From positions 1 through 7,415 of the forward strand of contig JAEUJT010000444.1 of assembly GCA_016793525.1 (NCBI GenBank): a stretch of 7,415 nucleotides of DNA. The letters are read 5' to 3'. Made by a program: the position numbers and the translations under genes. The notes beneath the pieces are model-generated. The model was given only the letters and a program-made list of their open reading frames with translations, was not told where the DNA came from and made no database searches. This DNA is from Archangium sp. GTDB lineage: Bacteria > Myxococcota > Myxococcia > Myxococcales > Myxococcaceae. This document shows, one piece after another, positions 1 to 6,766 of the stretch. Position 1 is the stretch's first letter, and each line of letters begins with the position of its first letter.

Positions 1-306
1 GTACAGAGGCAGCGGCGTCGACGAGCCGGTCAACCCAAGGAACGTCGTCTCCACCTCGAAGCGCGTCGTCGCCCCGAACGTCATCTCGACGGCCGACAGG
101 TCGCCAGCGCTGAAGGTGAGCGCCGGGTTGTGCCGAAACCGAATTGCCTCGTCGGCCACCGGCCCATCTCCTCCGATTCGCGCGGCGCCAGCGGTCAACC
201 GCTCCATCAACGCCACGAAGCGAAAGAAGCCGAGCGCGTTGGCCCAGGCCATTCCCTCGTCGAGAGAGCCTACTGCAGTTGCCTGGTCCCGATGGTCAAC
301 GGCCAT
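1..306 (-). CDS. tssG: T6SS baseplate protein TssG (N-terminal 102 codons; runs off the left edge)
   Basis: The first 102 codons of a TssG/ImpH (VasB-type) protein are visible, and the frame is still open at base 1. TssG is a baseplate wedge subunit that works with TssF, TssE and TssK in the cytoplasm. The visible part shows the family's N-terminal pattern: ALGFFRFVALMERL at about residues 25-38, then AIRFRHNPALTF at about 55-66, then the hallmark FLGLTGSSTPLPLY at about 89-102, which corresponds to the family's G-L-x-G...LP..Y signature. I chose the ATG at 306 because GGAG lies 5 nt upstream (312-315) and because it gives a usual-length lead-in before the FFRF segment. An in-frame ATG at 252 would remove the overlap with tssF but has poorer spacing. 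The chosen start lies inside the end of tssF (37-bp overlap), which suggests translational coupling. The family call is firm and the start is fairly firm. Confidence 0.93.
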   Translation of the reverse strand, partial: MAVDHRDQATAVGSLDEGMAWANALGFFRFVALMERLTAGAARIGGDGPVADEAIRFRHNPALTFSAGDLSAVEMTFGATTRFEVETTFLGLTGSSTPLPLY

Positions 307-2006
307 GTGAACTCCGACTGTGACGGCAGGGCCTTCAGCGTGAGCTCCGCGAAGGAATTCATGGTGACGAAAGAACCGAACAGCGCGTTGAGAACGCTGC
401 CAAACAAATACACGTCTCCGAGCGACGCGAAGCTCTTCTCCTCGAGCTCGAGAAGAAGTCGCGTGCCTTGCACCGGCGCGCCGCGGAAGAGCCGTCGAAT
501 GGGAGATGCCTGTATTTTTCGAATGGCGTCGACGCGCACCGTGTTTGCGCGCGCCACCGAGACGTCACCGAACACCTGCAGGTTGTACAGCTCGAGGAAC
601 CCGCGCAACGCCTGCTCATCGACGAGCGTGCGCTGCATCACCGACAGGTGCGAAATGAGCCGCCACAGCACCTCCGTGCCCAACGGCGCTGGAATCGGCT
701 GCGTCGCCGGCGTGATGTTCTTGACCTTCGCCCCCGCAGGCAACGAGCCTCGGCCCTTATTGATGTCACCGAGCCCGACGCGCCCAGCGAGCAGCCGGTT
801 GGTGCAGGTGAGGTCGATCGAAAACACCTCTTCGCCGAGAAACGGCCTCGTCTCGAGTGGAGAGCCGACCACCAACGTCGTATCGGAGCCGAGGTCGAGC
901 ACCGAGCGCGACCGCCTCAACTGATAAAACGCCCGCGCCTTCTTCTGCTGGAGGTGCGGGAAGAACCCGAACGGCTGGTACGTGGTGCGCTCACCGCGCC
1001 GCACGCCGACCACCTCGTCGACGGAAAACACCTCGGCGTGTTGTGGCGTCATCGCCGCCGGGCGAATGAAGAGCTCTTGGCCCCCGACCGTCTGCCGGAG
1101 GGGGTCAGCTGAGGTGGAGAACAAATTGACGACCGGCACGCACGAAAGCCGAAACGACTCGGGGCTGAGCGAGCCAGCGAAAATCGGCATGTCGTTGAGC
1201 AGAAACGTCAGCTCGAAACTGTCGTCAGGCAAGGGGCCCACCTTCTCCAGCCCATGCACGTCGACGAAGAGAAACTTCTGCGGGAACGAGAAGTACTCCA
1301 GCACCCGCGCGTACCCGAGCGGCACCAGCGAAGGCCACGGGAACAGCGTGTTGTCGTCGCGGAACCCGGGGAGCGCCACGGCATCAGCGGGCAGCCGGAG
1401 GAGCTCCTTCCCAGACTTGTCACGCAACGACACACCTCGGCACTGATGCTTCAATGACAAGAGAAGCGCCGAAGCGTTCGACAAATCACCATGTAAATAC
1501 AACCGCAAGGGCACGGACAGCGCCGTCGGCCGCGCGGGCTCCGTCGTTTCGATCGACAACCGAAGCTCGACCGACGACGAACTCATGCGCATCGTCTGCG
1601 CCCGAGACAACGTGAGCGGCATCACGTGTGCGTCGTCGGTCGTTCGGAAATGACAGACGGTGCCCTCGACGGGTGTGCTCGAGAGCTCCGTCCCGCGGGG
1701 GATGCGCACCGGGCCGCGGAGGTTTCGAACTGGGACCGAGAACTCGACGACGGCGCACGACGGCACCGGCCGGAGGTAGTGTGGAATCAACAGCTGAGCG
1801 AGCTCGTGCGAAAGCTCGGGAACTGCGTCTTGAACGCGCTCTTGAATTCGCGCGGTGAGAAATGCGAACCCCTCGAGGAGCCGCTCGACGTCAGGGTCGG
1901 TGCTGCGCTCAGACAACAACGGCGCCAACGTCGGGTGGGCAGCGCTGAAGGCGCGCCCAATGTCACGGAGATAGGCCAGCTCGCTCTGGTAGAACTTGCT
2001 GAACAT
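270..2006 (-). CDS. tssF: T6SS baseplate protein TssF
   Basis: This is a 578-residue TssF/ImpG (VasA) protein, close to the family's usual length of about 580-620. TssF is the main baseplate wedge subunit and assembles with TssG, TssE and TssK around the VgrG hub. The N-terminus is classic: FYQSELAYLRDIGRAF (5-20), then DPDVERLLEGFAFLTARIQ (37-55), then ELAQLLIPHYLRPVPS (68-83). Other family blocks are LEYFSFPQKFLFVDVHGL (236-253), CVPVVNLF (289-296), CTNRLL (401-406), WRLISHLSV (448-456) and a C-terminal DVYLFGSVLNALFGSF (531-546). The ATG at 2006 is the only possible start: the nine codons between it and the in-frame TAA of tssE include no start codon. There is no convincing Shine-Dalgarno sequence before it, so translation may depend on ribosomes arriving from tssE. 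The 3' end overlaps tssG by 37 bp. Confidence 0.97.
   Translation of the reverse strand: MFSKFYQSELAYLRDIGRAFSAAHPTLAPLLSERSTDPDVERLLEGFAFLTARIQERVQDAVPELSHELAQLLIPHYLRPVPSCAVVEFSVPVRNLRGPVRIPRGTELSSTPVEGTVCHFRTTDDAHVMPLTLSRAQTMRMSSSSVELRLSIETTEPARPTALSVPLRLYLHGDLSNASALLLSLKHQCRGVSLRDKSGKELLRLPADAVALPGFRDDNTLFPWPSLVPLGYARVLEYFSFPQKFLFVDVHGLEKVGPLPDDSFELTFLLNDMPIFAGSLSPESFRLSCVPVVNLFSTSADPLRQTVGGQELFIRPAAMTPQHAEVFSVDEVVGVRRGERTTYQPFGFFPHLQQKKARAFYQLRRSRSVLDLGSDTTLVVGSPLETRPFLGEEVFSIDLTCTNRLLAGRVGLGDINKGRGSLPAGAKVKNITPATQPIPAPLGTEVLWRLISHLSVMQRTLVDEQALRGFLELYNLQVFGDVSVARANTVRVDAIRKIQASPIRRLFRGAPVQGTRLLLELEEKSFASLGDVYLFGSVLNALFGSFVTMNSFAELTLKALPSQSEFTWPLTIGTRQLQ
312..315 (-). promoter_or_regulatory. 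Ribosome binding site of tssG (GGAG)
   Basis: GGAG on the minus strand ends 5 nt before the ATG at 306. It lies inside the tssF coding region and supports the upstream, overlapping start of tssG over the in-frame ATG at 252. Confidence 0.6.
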
Positions 2007-2033
2007 GCGTGGCCGATTCTTGCGTTGAAGACG

Positions 2034-2432
2034 TTATCGGAGACCAGCCGACCACACGTTGATGCGCCCGCCGGGAGCGAACTCGGTTCGGAACTTGATG
2101 GTTGTGTTCTTCTCGTTGACGAGCTGCGCCGACACCTCAAACCGAACGACCAACGGAGTGTCGTCTGGCACGTGGCGAACCATGACGTTCTTGAGTCGCG
2201 GCTCGTACGCCAAGATGGTTGCTCGAATGGCCTGGGTCAGCGTCATCGACGACCCGGGAAAATCGTGCACCAAGTCTGTGAAATCGGGCACGCCCATTCC
2301 AGGCACAGTCGCTGCTGAACCGGTTCTCATGTTCAGCAGCGACTGCAAATGTTTCAAGACCGATTCGACGACATCAGACCTTCGTGCGGGCTCTTTCGTA
2401 CTGATGCGTGAAAGGAGGCCTCGAGTCGCCAT
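2034..2432 (-). CDS. tssE: T6SS baseplate protein TssE (gp25-like)
   Basis: This is a 132-residue TssE (HsiF) protein, a homologue of phage T4 gp25, which joins the baseplate wedge to the first sheath ring. Family features are SVLKHLQSLLNMRTGSA (about 24-40), the following P-x-x-GVPDF segment (44-51), a run of helix and strand leading to AYEPRL (75-80), which contains the conserved E-P-R-L of the gp25 fold, and a C-terminal strand rich in polar residues. Length is near the usual 130-180, at the short end. The start is the ATG at 2432, because an in-frame TAA lies only 6 nt upstream. The Shine-Dalgarno match is weak. The gene begins 25 bp after hcp and ends 27 bp before tssF, in the same frame as tssF. 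Identity is secure from both motif and position. Confidence 0.95.
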   Translation of the reverse strand: MATRGLLSRISTKEPARRSDVVESVLKHLQSLLNMRTGSAATVPGMGVPDFTDLVHDFPGSSMTLTQAIRATILAYEPRLKNVMVRHVPDDTPLVVRFEVSAQLVNEKNTTIKFRTEFAPGGRINVWSAGLR

Positions 2433-2457
2433 GACTTACGAAGGTGATGGCGTGGCG

Positions 2458-2973
2458 TTAAGCCGTCTTCGCAACGTTCGCCAACGTATCTTCGAACGAT
2501 AGTTGGGTCCCGGTGAGGTCGTTGGTCACATCGACTTTGACCTGGTTTCCGACGAAAGCGACGATATCGACGTTCAGCTTGCCATCGGTACCCGCTTCGG
2601 CGTTCGAAATGGCCCTGGTCATCTTGACACCGTCGATGACCATCTTTCGGTTCACCTTGACGCCCTGCGTTCCGCCGTCTTGCGCCGACGCCACCCACAA
2701 GATCTCGACCTTGAGCCGCGAGTTCTTGACGAGCGCGTCAGTGAGCAGGGCTGCGGTCCCATCGTCGTCGAACTTGACCTCAAATTCGTCCCACTGGCGG
2801 TTGCCGGTGCTGGCGCCAGTCGCCTGAACGACCTTGACGCCGTACTTGAACGAAAACACCTGCATGTAGCCCTTCGGGCCGCTGATCGCAGGGTCGTTCA
2901 AGTCATTCCGAGCCTTGGGGTTTAGTTCCTTGCCGTCCTTATCCATGAACTTTACGTAGGTACCGAAGATCAT
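2458..2973 (-). CDS. hcp: T6SS tube protein Hcp (TssD), divergent
   Basis: This 171-residue protein fits the Hcp (TssD) superfamily. Hcp forms hexameric rings that stack into the inner tube, and it is expelled on firing. Supporting features are FGTYVKFMDKDG at the N-terminus (3-14), MQVFSFKYGV (37-46, the equivalent of the E-V-x-S-F-x-W-G strand), an ATGASTGN loop (51-58, like the A-x-G-x-x-x-G segment), a WDEFEVKF strand (61-68), and alternating beta strands to the end. There is no signal peptide or membrane segment. It is divergent: the segment before the SF-KYG strand is about ten residues longer than in short Hcp proteins, and the common W-D ending is absent. The ATG at 2973 is fixed by an in-frame TAA 18 nt upstream and has a strong AGAGGA ribosome binding site. 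Its place between tssC and tssE supports the assignment. Confidence 0.88.
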   Translation of the reverse strand: MIFGTYVKFMDKDGKELNPKARNDLNDPAISGPKGYMQVFSFKYGVKVVQATGASTGNRQWDEFEVKFDDDGTAALLTDALVKNSRLKVEILWVASAQDGGTQGVKVNRKMVIDGVKMTRAISNAEAGTDGKLNVDIVAFVGNQVKVDVTNDLTGTQLSFEDTLANVAKTA

Positions 2974-2978
2974 GACTT

Positions 2979-2984
2979 TCCTCT
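2979..2984 (-). promoter_or_regulatory. Strong ribosome binding site of hcp (AGAGGA)
   Basis: AGAGGA on the minus strand lies 5 nt before the hcp ATG at 2973. It is the best Shine-Dalgarno match among the genes in the window and is consistent with the high demand for tube subunits. Confidence 0.75.
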
Positions 2985-3045
2985 TTTGTTATGTGCTGCG
3001 TGGTGGTTACTGCGATTGAACAGCGGCGAAATGACCTACGAAGGG

Positions 3046-4527
3046 CTACTTCTTGTCGAGCTTTCCGACGAGAGACAGCGAAAATGACGCCCCCATGTAC
3101 TTGAAATGGGGCCGTACGCTGACCTGGCAGCGATACCAACCCGGCTGCCCGTCGACATCTTCAACAGTGACGGCGGCTTTGCGCAACGGCTTGCGCGACC
3201 GTACTCCCGGCGCGGGGTTGTCCATATCTACGACAAACTGGTTGATCCACGTGTTGAGCTCGCGCTCAAGATCGCTGCGTTCCTTCCAAGAGCCGATCTG
3301 CTCTCGCTGCATCACTTTGATGTAGTGGGCAAGCCGCGTCATGATGAACATGTAAGGCAGTTGGGTGCCGAGGCGGTAGTTCGTCTCGGCGGCCTTGCCT
3401 TCGGCCGTGCTCCCGAACGTCTTCGGCTTCTGAACCGAGTTCGCCGAAAAGAACGCTGCGTTGTCGTTCTCTTTGCGCATCGTCAGGCCAATGAAACCCT
3501 CTTCGGCCAACTCAAACTCGCGGCGGTCGGTGAGGAGAATCTCCGTGGGGATCTTGGTCTGAATCGCTCCCATCGCCTCGTACTGGTGGAGCGGCAGGTT
3601 GTCGACCGAGCCACCCGACTGCGGCCCGATGATGTTCGGGGCCCACCGGTACTTCGCGTAGGAGTCAGCGATTCGCGTGATCATCGCGGTCGAGGCGTAG
3701 CCCCAGAGGTAGCGCTCGTGCTTGTTGATCACGTCTTCGGTGAAGTTGAACGACTTCACGGGAATCGTCTTCTCTCCGTAGGGCAAGCGGAGCAGAAACC
3801 GGGGCATGGTCAGGCCGACGTAGCGCGCGTCTTCGCTCTGACGGAACGACTGCCATTTGATGTACGAAGGGCTCTCGAAGAGCGACTTCATGTCCTTCAT
3901 GTTGGGCAGGTTCAAGAAGTTCGAGTCGCCGAACATCTCCGCGCCGGCATTCGAGATGAACGGGGCGTGCGCCATGGCGGCGACCGACGCGATCTTCTGC
4001 AACAGCGCAATGTCTTGAGAGCTGGCGCTGAAGTCGTAATTGCCAGACATCACGCCGTACGGCTTGCCGCCGAACACGCCAAACTCGTTCGAATAGACAA
4101 GCTTGTACAAACCAGACTTGGAAATTTCGGGGGCGTCTTCGAAGTCTGCCTCGAGCGCCTCTTTGCTGACGTTCAGGATCTCGACTTTGATGTTCTCGCG
4201 GAAGTCGACCTTGTCGATGGCGAACTTCAGGCCGCGCCAGGCCGACTCGAGCTTCTGCACCGCCGGCTGGTGCATGATCTCGTTCACCTGGGCCGAGAGC
4301 CGCTTGTCGAGCTCGGCGATCATGCCGTCGATGATGGTCTTGTCGAGCTTCTCTTGCGTGCGGTTGTGCGCAAGCATGTCTGCGATGAATGCCTGAACGC
4401 CACGGCGCGTGATGTCGTACGCGTCGTCGGTCTTCTTCATCTTCGTTTCAGTGAGAATCTCGTCGAGCAGCGAACCTTCAGCTGCGCCTGCCGCCGCTGG
4501 GGCTGCCTTCTGTTCTTCAGCGCTCAT
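3046..4527 (-). CDS. tssC: T6SS contractile sheath large subunit TssC (VipB)
   Basis: This is a 493-residue TssC/VipB (ImpD) protein of typical full length (about 490-500). It pairs with TssB to build the cytoplasmic sheath whose contraction drives the Hcp tube outward. Family blocks in order are IMHQPAVQKLESAWRGL (84-100), KPYGVMSGNYDF (155-166), the A-H-A-P-F-I segment near 186-191, DARYVGLTMPRFLLRLPYG (233-251), KIPTEILLTDRREFELAEEG (325-344), RLAHYIKVMQREQIGSW (398-414), NPAPGVRSRKPLRKA (437-451), and a C-terminal RPHFKYMGASFSLSLVGKL (472-490). The ATG at 4527 is forced by an in-frame TAA 18 nt upstream. Its nearest Shine-Dalgarno match (AAAGG) is about 12 nt away, so initiation may lean on coupling with tssB, which ends 37 bp earlier. 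Identity is essentially certain. Confidence 0.99.
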   Translation of the reverse strand: MSAEEQKAAPAAAGAAEGSLLDEILTETKMKKTDDAYDITRRGVQAFIADMLAHNRTQEKLDKTIIDGMIAELDKRLSAQVNEIMHQPAVQKLESAWRGLKFAIDKVDFRENIKVEILNVSKEALEADFEDAPEISKSGLYKLVYSNEFGVFGGKPYGVMSGNYDFSASSQDIALLQKIASVAAMAHAPFISNAGAEMFGDSNFLNLPNMKDMKSLFESPSYIKWQSFRQSEDARYVGLTMPRFLLRLPYGEKTIPVKSFNFTEDVINKHERYLWGYASTAMITRIADSYAKYRWAPNIIGPQSGGSVDNLPLHQYEAMGAIQTKIPTEILLTDRREFELAEEGFIGLTMRKENDNAAFFSANSVQKPKTFGSTAEGKAAETNYRLGTQLPYMFIMTRLAHYIKVMQREQIGSWKERSDLERELNTWINQFVVDMDNPAPGVRSRKPLRKAAVTVEDVDGQPGWYRCQVSVRPHFKYMGASFSLSLVGKLDKK

Positions 4528-4564
4528 GTGTGTCTTGTACCTTTAGGTCAAGTAAGTTTGGGAG

Positions 4565-5059
4565 CTACTTCTTCTCTTCTTCGCCCATGCCAAGCTCTTT
4601 CATGAGCGCAGCACGCTGGGCATCATCGCCGAGCAGGGTCTGCAGCTTCTTCCGAAAGTTGGCGTTGTTGCCGATCGGGCTCTTCAGCGCGTTCAGCGCT
4701 TCTCGCAGCTCAAGCAGTTTCTTCAGCTCTGGCACCTGGTTCACGATGCCTTCCGGCGTAAAATCGTCGAGGCCCTTGAACTTGAGGTCGACGTTCATTT
4801 CGCCGCCCTTGTCGTCGAGCTTGTTGGGCACCGTGACGGCCGTGCCGAGATTTTGGTTGGCCATCACTTCTTTGAAATTGTCTTTGTCGACATTGATGGT
4901 CTGACGCTCTTCCACGGGGGTCGAGTCAGCCTTGCCGGTGTAGTCGCCCAGCATCAAGATCTTGAGCGGAAGCTCGATTTCTTCCTGCGCATCACCGGTC
5001 TGCGTCTTATAGGTAATGTTGACTCGCTCTTTTGGGGCAACGCTTCCGTCTTTGCTCAT
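4565..5059 (-). CDS. tssB: T6SS contractile sheath small subunit TssB (VipA)
   Basis: This is a 164-residue TssB/VipA (ImpB) protein of usual length (about 160-170). It forms the obligate heterodimer with TssC that polymerises into the contractile sheath. Family features are ERVNITYKT near the N-terminus (11-19), the hallmark ELPLKILMLGDYTG (29-42), LKFKGLDDFTPEGI (92-105), VPELKKLLELREALNALKSP (109-128, the helix that engages TssC) and FRKKLQTLLGD (135-145). It ends in an acidic/lysine tail. The ATG at 5059 has GGAG 6 nt upstream, and an in-frame TAA lies 33 nt upstream with no alternative start between them. It begins 78 bp after tssA, the largest gap in the window, so a separate promoter for the sheath and tube genes is possible there. 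Identity is essentially certain. Confidence 0.99.
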   Translation of the reverse strand: MSKDGSVAPKERVNITYKTQTGDAQEEIELPLKILMLGDYTGKADSTPVEERQTINVDKDNFKEVMANQNLGTAVTVPNKLDDKGGEMNVDLKFKGLDDFTPEGIVNQVPELKKLLELREALNALKSPIGNNANFRKKLQTLLGDDAQRAALMKELGMGEEEKK

Positions 5060-5065
5060 GGTCGT

Positions 5066-5069
5066 CTCC
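5066..5069 (-). promoter_or_regulatory. Ribosome binding site of tssB (GGAG)
   Basis: GGAG on the minus strand lies 6 nt before the tssB ATG at 5059. It is a well-spaced Shine-Dalgarno sequence and supports this start. Confidence 0.7.
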
Positions 5070-5090
5070 GGTTGGCGCTTCGATCCGATT

Positions 5091-5117
5091 TAGGCTTCAA
5101 AAAGGTGTAGGCTTCAA
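5091..5117 (-). repeat. Two-copy 10-bp direct repeat in the tssA-tssB gap; possible regulatory site
   Basis: TAGGCTTCAA occurs at 5091-5100 and again at 5108-5117, with copy starts 17 bp apart. On the coding strand this reads TTGAAGCCTA, seven bases, TTGAAGCCTA, about 32 bp upstream of the tssB ATG. The repeat itself is seen directly. Two uses can be inferred: a tandem binding site for a regulator, or promoter elements. TTGAAG resembles a -35 box, and CTAAAT about 18 bp downstream is a poor -10 box. Neither is strong enough to name a sigma factor. Chance duplication is a real alternative. Confidence 0.4.
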
Positions 5118-5137
5118 CGATGCGCGGGCGCGCGGTG

Positions 5138-6766
5138 CTACCGACGCTTCAGCTCAAGAGCCGCTCGCGCGTCGAGGCGAAACAGCCGAGATTGATATGA
5201 GGCCCACCGCGCATCGTCTGCCGCATCTGATGCTTGGCGAGGGAGCGCGAGAATTCCCCTGAGTACTTGAATCGCCAACGTCGGCTCCCAACTTTCGAGA
5301 CCGCGCTCCGTCATTTCGCGATCAAGCCCTTCCAAAAGGGCTTTGGCAAGGGGGATGTTATCCGACATTGCGCACACCTGCGCCTGAACGAGGGTGGCTG
5401 AGAAACGCTCACGTTCACTCACTGCGGCCTTCAACGCGGCCTCTGATTGCACAAAGGCTTCTTTTCTCGCACCTTTGGCGATCGCGCGCTGGGCGAGGAC
5501 GATCGGTTCTTCGATCACCGCGACCGGCTTCGGCGCGTCGGGCCGGGGGTTGTCTGATGACACGAGCTGACTTGACTCCAGCCACGCGAAAGTCTGCTCG
5601 TCGGCGAGTGGTTTCCCATCGGAGAACTTGGCGGCGGTCAACTCCGGCCAGCGCGTGAGCAGCGCCCGAACCTCGGCCAGCACGGCGTTGCGCGCTTCGC
5701 GGAACCCGAGCTCCGTCATGGCCCGAACCGAGTGCCTCTGGAGAACAAGCGCGAACGGGTGCTTCTCGAGCTCGGCTTCGCTCTTCGAGAGCGCGTCGTG
5801 CCACCGCTCGCTCGCTTCGAGCTTGGAGATTTCCTCCAAGGCGGCCGCGGGCACCGGCGCGAGCTGGGTCTTTCCCGATTCGTCAGCGGCAGGTGAACGT
5901 TCGTGGGAGAGCCAGAGACCTACGCGGAGCAACCGGTAGGGAAACGCGTCGTCGACGCGCGCGGCGCGGAGCGTCTTCGCCACCGGAGACAGCGCGCCGA
6001 TGACCTCGTGCACGAACGTGAGCAGCTCAGGGCCACGCGCCCCAGCGACCGGCAACAGAATGTGTGGCCCCACCTCGATCACCACCGGAGGCGGGGGCGG
6101 CGGCGGTGGCGCGGGCGGCGGTGCTTCGACGCGCGCCTCGCCTGCACTTGGTTGGGCGGGTGGCGGTGGCGCCGTGGGTACCGGCTCGGGCTCGGGCGGG
6201 AGGTCGGCGGCCAGCCGCTGAATCGCCTCGACGAGCGGCCCCAGCGCCGGCGCCGACGAGCCGAACCGTTCGCGCACCAGGTCTTGAATGACGCCGGTGG
6301 CGTACTGAATGCCTTCGATGTTCTCCCGATCGTCGGCGGTGGGCTTGATGGCGCCCAGCGGGACCTCGATGCGAGTCGCCAGCCAGTCGATGGCGTTGGC
6401 CCGGCCGCGGAGGCGCGTGACCTCTGGGAACGACATGGTCCAATAGTTGGCGAGCATCGCCCACTCGAGCGCGAGGCCCTGGAGCAGCCCCTTCAGGCCC
6501 GACTGCTTGGTGAGCGCGAAGGCCACGTATGAGGTGATGAGAAAGTCTTTCGACTTCTTGGCCAGAATCGTCAGGCCTTCGTCGGAGACCGCGCGCCAGT
6601 CGATGACGCCGCCTGACGGTGAGTCGAGCTTCGCGACCTCGCTCAGCACCTTCTCGTAGCCCTTCTCTGCCTTCGCGCTGACGCCGCCTGGCTTGTCAGC
6701 GGAGATGGGCTGCATCCACGGTGCGACCATGGCCTGGAGCCGGTCGAGCGACCACGGAGCGGTCAT
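5138..6766 (-). CDS. tssA: T6SS assembly protein TssA (ImpA N-terminal domain, VasJ-type C-terminal domain)
   Basis: This is a 542-residue TssA protein. TssA proteins bind the baseplate and membrane complex and prime or cap the growing tube and sheath. Residues about 17-140 form an ImpA_N domain, with the hallmark IDWRAVSDEGLTILAKKSKD (55-74) and a following GLKGLLQGLALEWAMLANYW (90-109). Residues 190-227 are a proline-rich linker ending in eight consecutive prolines (220-227). From about 245 to the end lies a VasJ/EvfE-type domain (VC_A0119-like), with YRLLRVGLWLS (277-287), a W-x-x-A-L-x-x-x-E helix (322-330), LQRHSVRAMTELG (342-354) and FSDGKPLADEQTFAWL (381-396). The start is the ATG at 6766, which overlaps the stop of the upstream TagF-like gene as ATGA and so indicates coupling. 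The linker length and purity of proline are unusual. The family call is firm, but which TssA subclass it belongs to is less so. Confidence 0.93.
   Translation of the reverse strand: MTAPWSLDRLQAMVAPWMQPISADKPGGVSAKAEKGYEKVLSEVAKLDSPSGGVIDWRAVSDEGLTILAKKSKDFLITSYVAFALTKQSGLKGLLQGLALEWAMLANYWTMSFPEVTRLRGRANAIDWLATRIEVPLGAIKPTADDRENIEGIQYATGVIQDLVRERFGSSAPALGPLVEAIQRLAADLPPEPEPVPTAPPPPAQPSAGEARVEAPPPAPPPPPPPPVVIEVGPHILLPVAGARGPELLTFVHEVIGALSPVAKTLRAARVDDAFPYRLLRVGLWLSHERSPAADESGKTQLAPVPAAALEEISKLEASERWHDALSKSEAELEKHPFALVLQRHSVRAMTELGFREARNAVLAEVRALLTRWPELTAAKFSDGKPLADEQTFAWLESSQLVSSDNPRPDAPKPVAVIEEPIVLAQRAIAKGARKEAFVQSEAALKAAVSERERFSATLVQAQVCAMSDNIPLAKALLEGLDREMTERGLESWEPTLAIQVLRGILALPRQASDAADDARWASYQSRLFRLDARAALELKRR

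Noticed and set aside
130..924. Plus-strand open frame of 264 codons opposite the tssF end and tssG
   Set aside because: It is antisense to clear TssF and TssG coding sequence, its composition is rich in serine and arginine without domain features, and no supporting ribosome binding site or context was seen.
1626..2318. Plus-strand open frame of 230 codons opposite tssF and tssE
   Set aside because: It is antisense to two recognised genes and the junction between them, and it has no recognisable motif.
2974..3045. A separate promoter or terminator in the 72-bp tssC-hcp gap
   Set aside because: Apart from the hcp ribosome binding site I saw no paired -35/-10 boxes with acceptable spacing, no stable hairpin and no T-tract.
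3106..4605. Plus-strand open frame of 499 codons opposite tssC
   Set aside because: It lies wholly antisense to tssC and the tssC-tssB junction. Its translation is arginine- and leucine-rich low-complexity sequence typical of GC-rich antisense frames, and it resembles no family.
5130..5147. Stem-loop over the tssA stop codon (GCG-CGGT paired with ACCG-CGC, one bulged base) as a terminator
   Set aside because: The stem is short and bulged and no T-tract follows it in the direction of transcription, so it is not a convincing intrinsic terminator. It could be chance in GC-rich sequence.
5903..6532. Plus-strand open frame of 209 codons, and the glycine-rich frame at 6000-6221
   Set aside because: Both are reverse readings of the TssA ImpA_N domain and proline linker. 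The glycine run is simply the complement of the proline codons.
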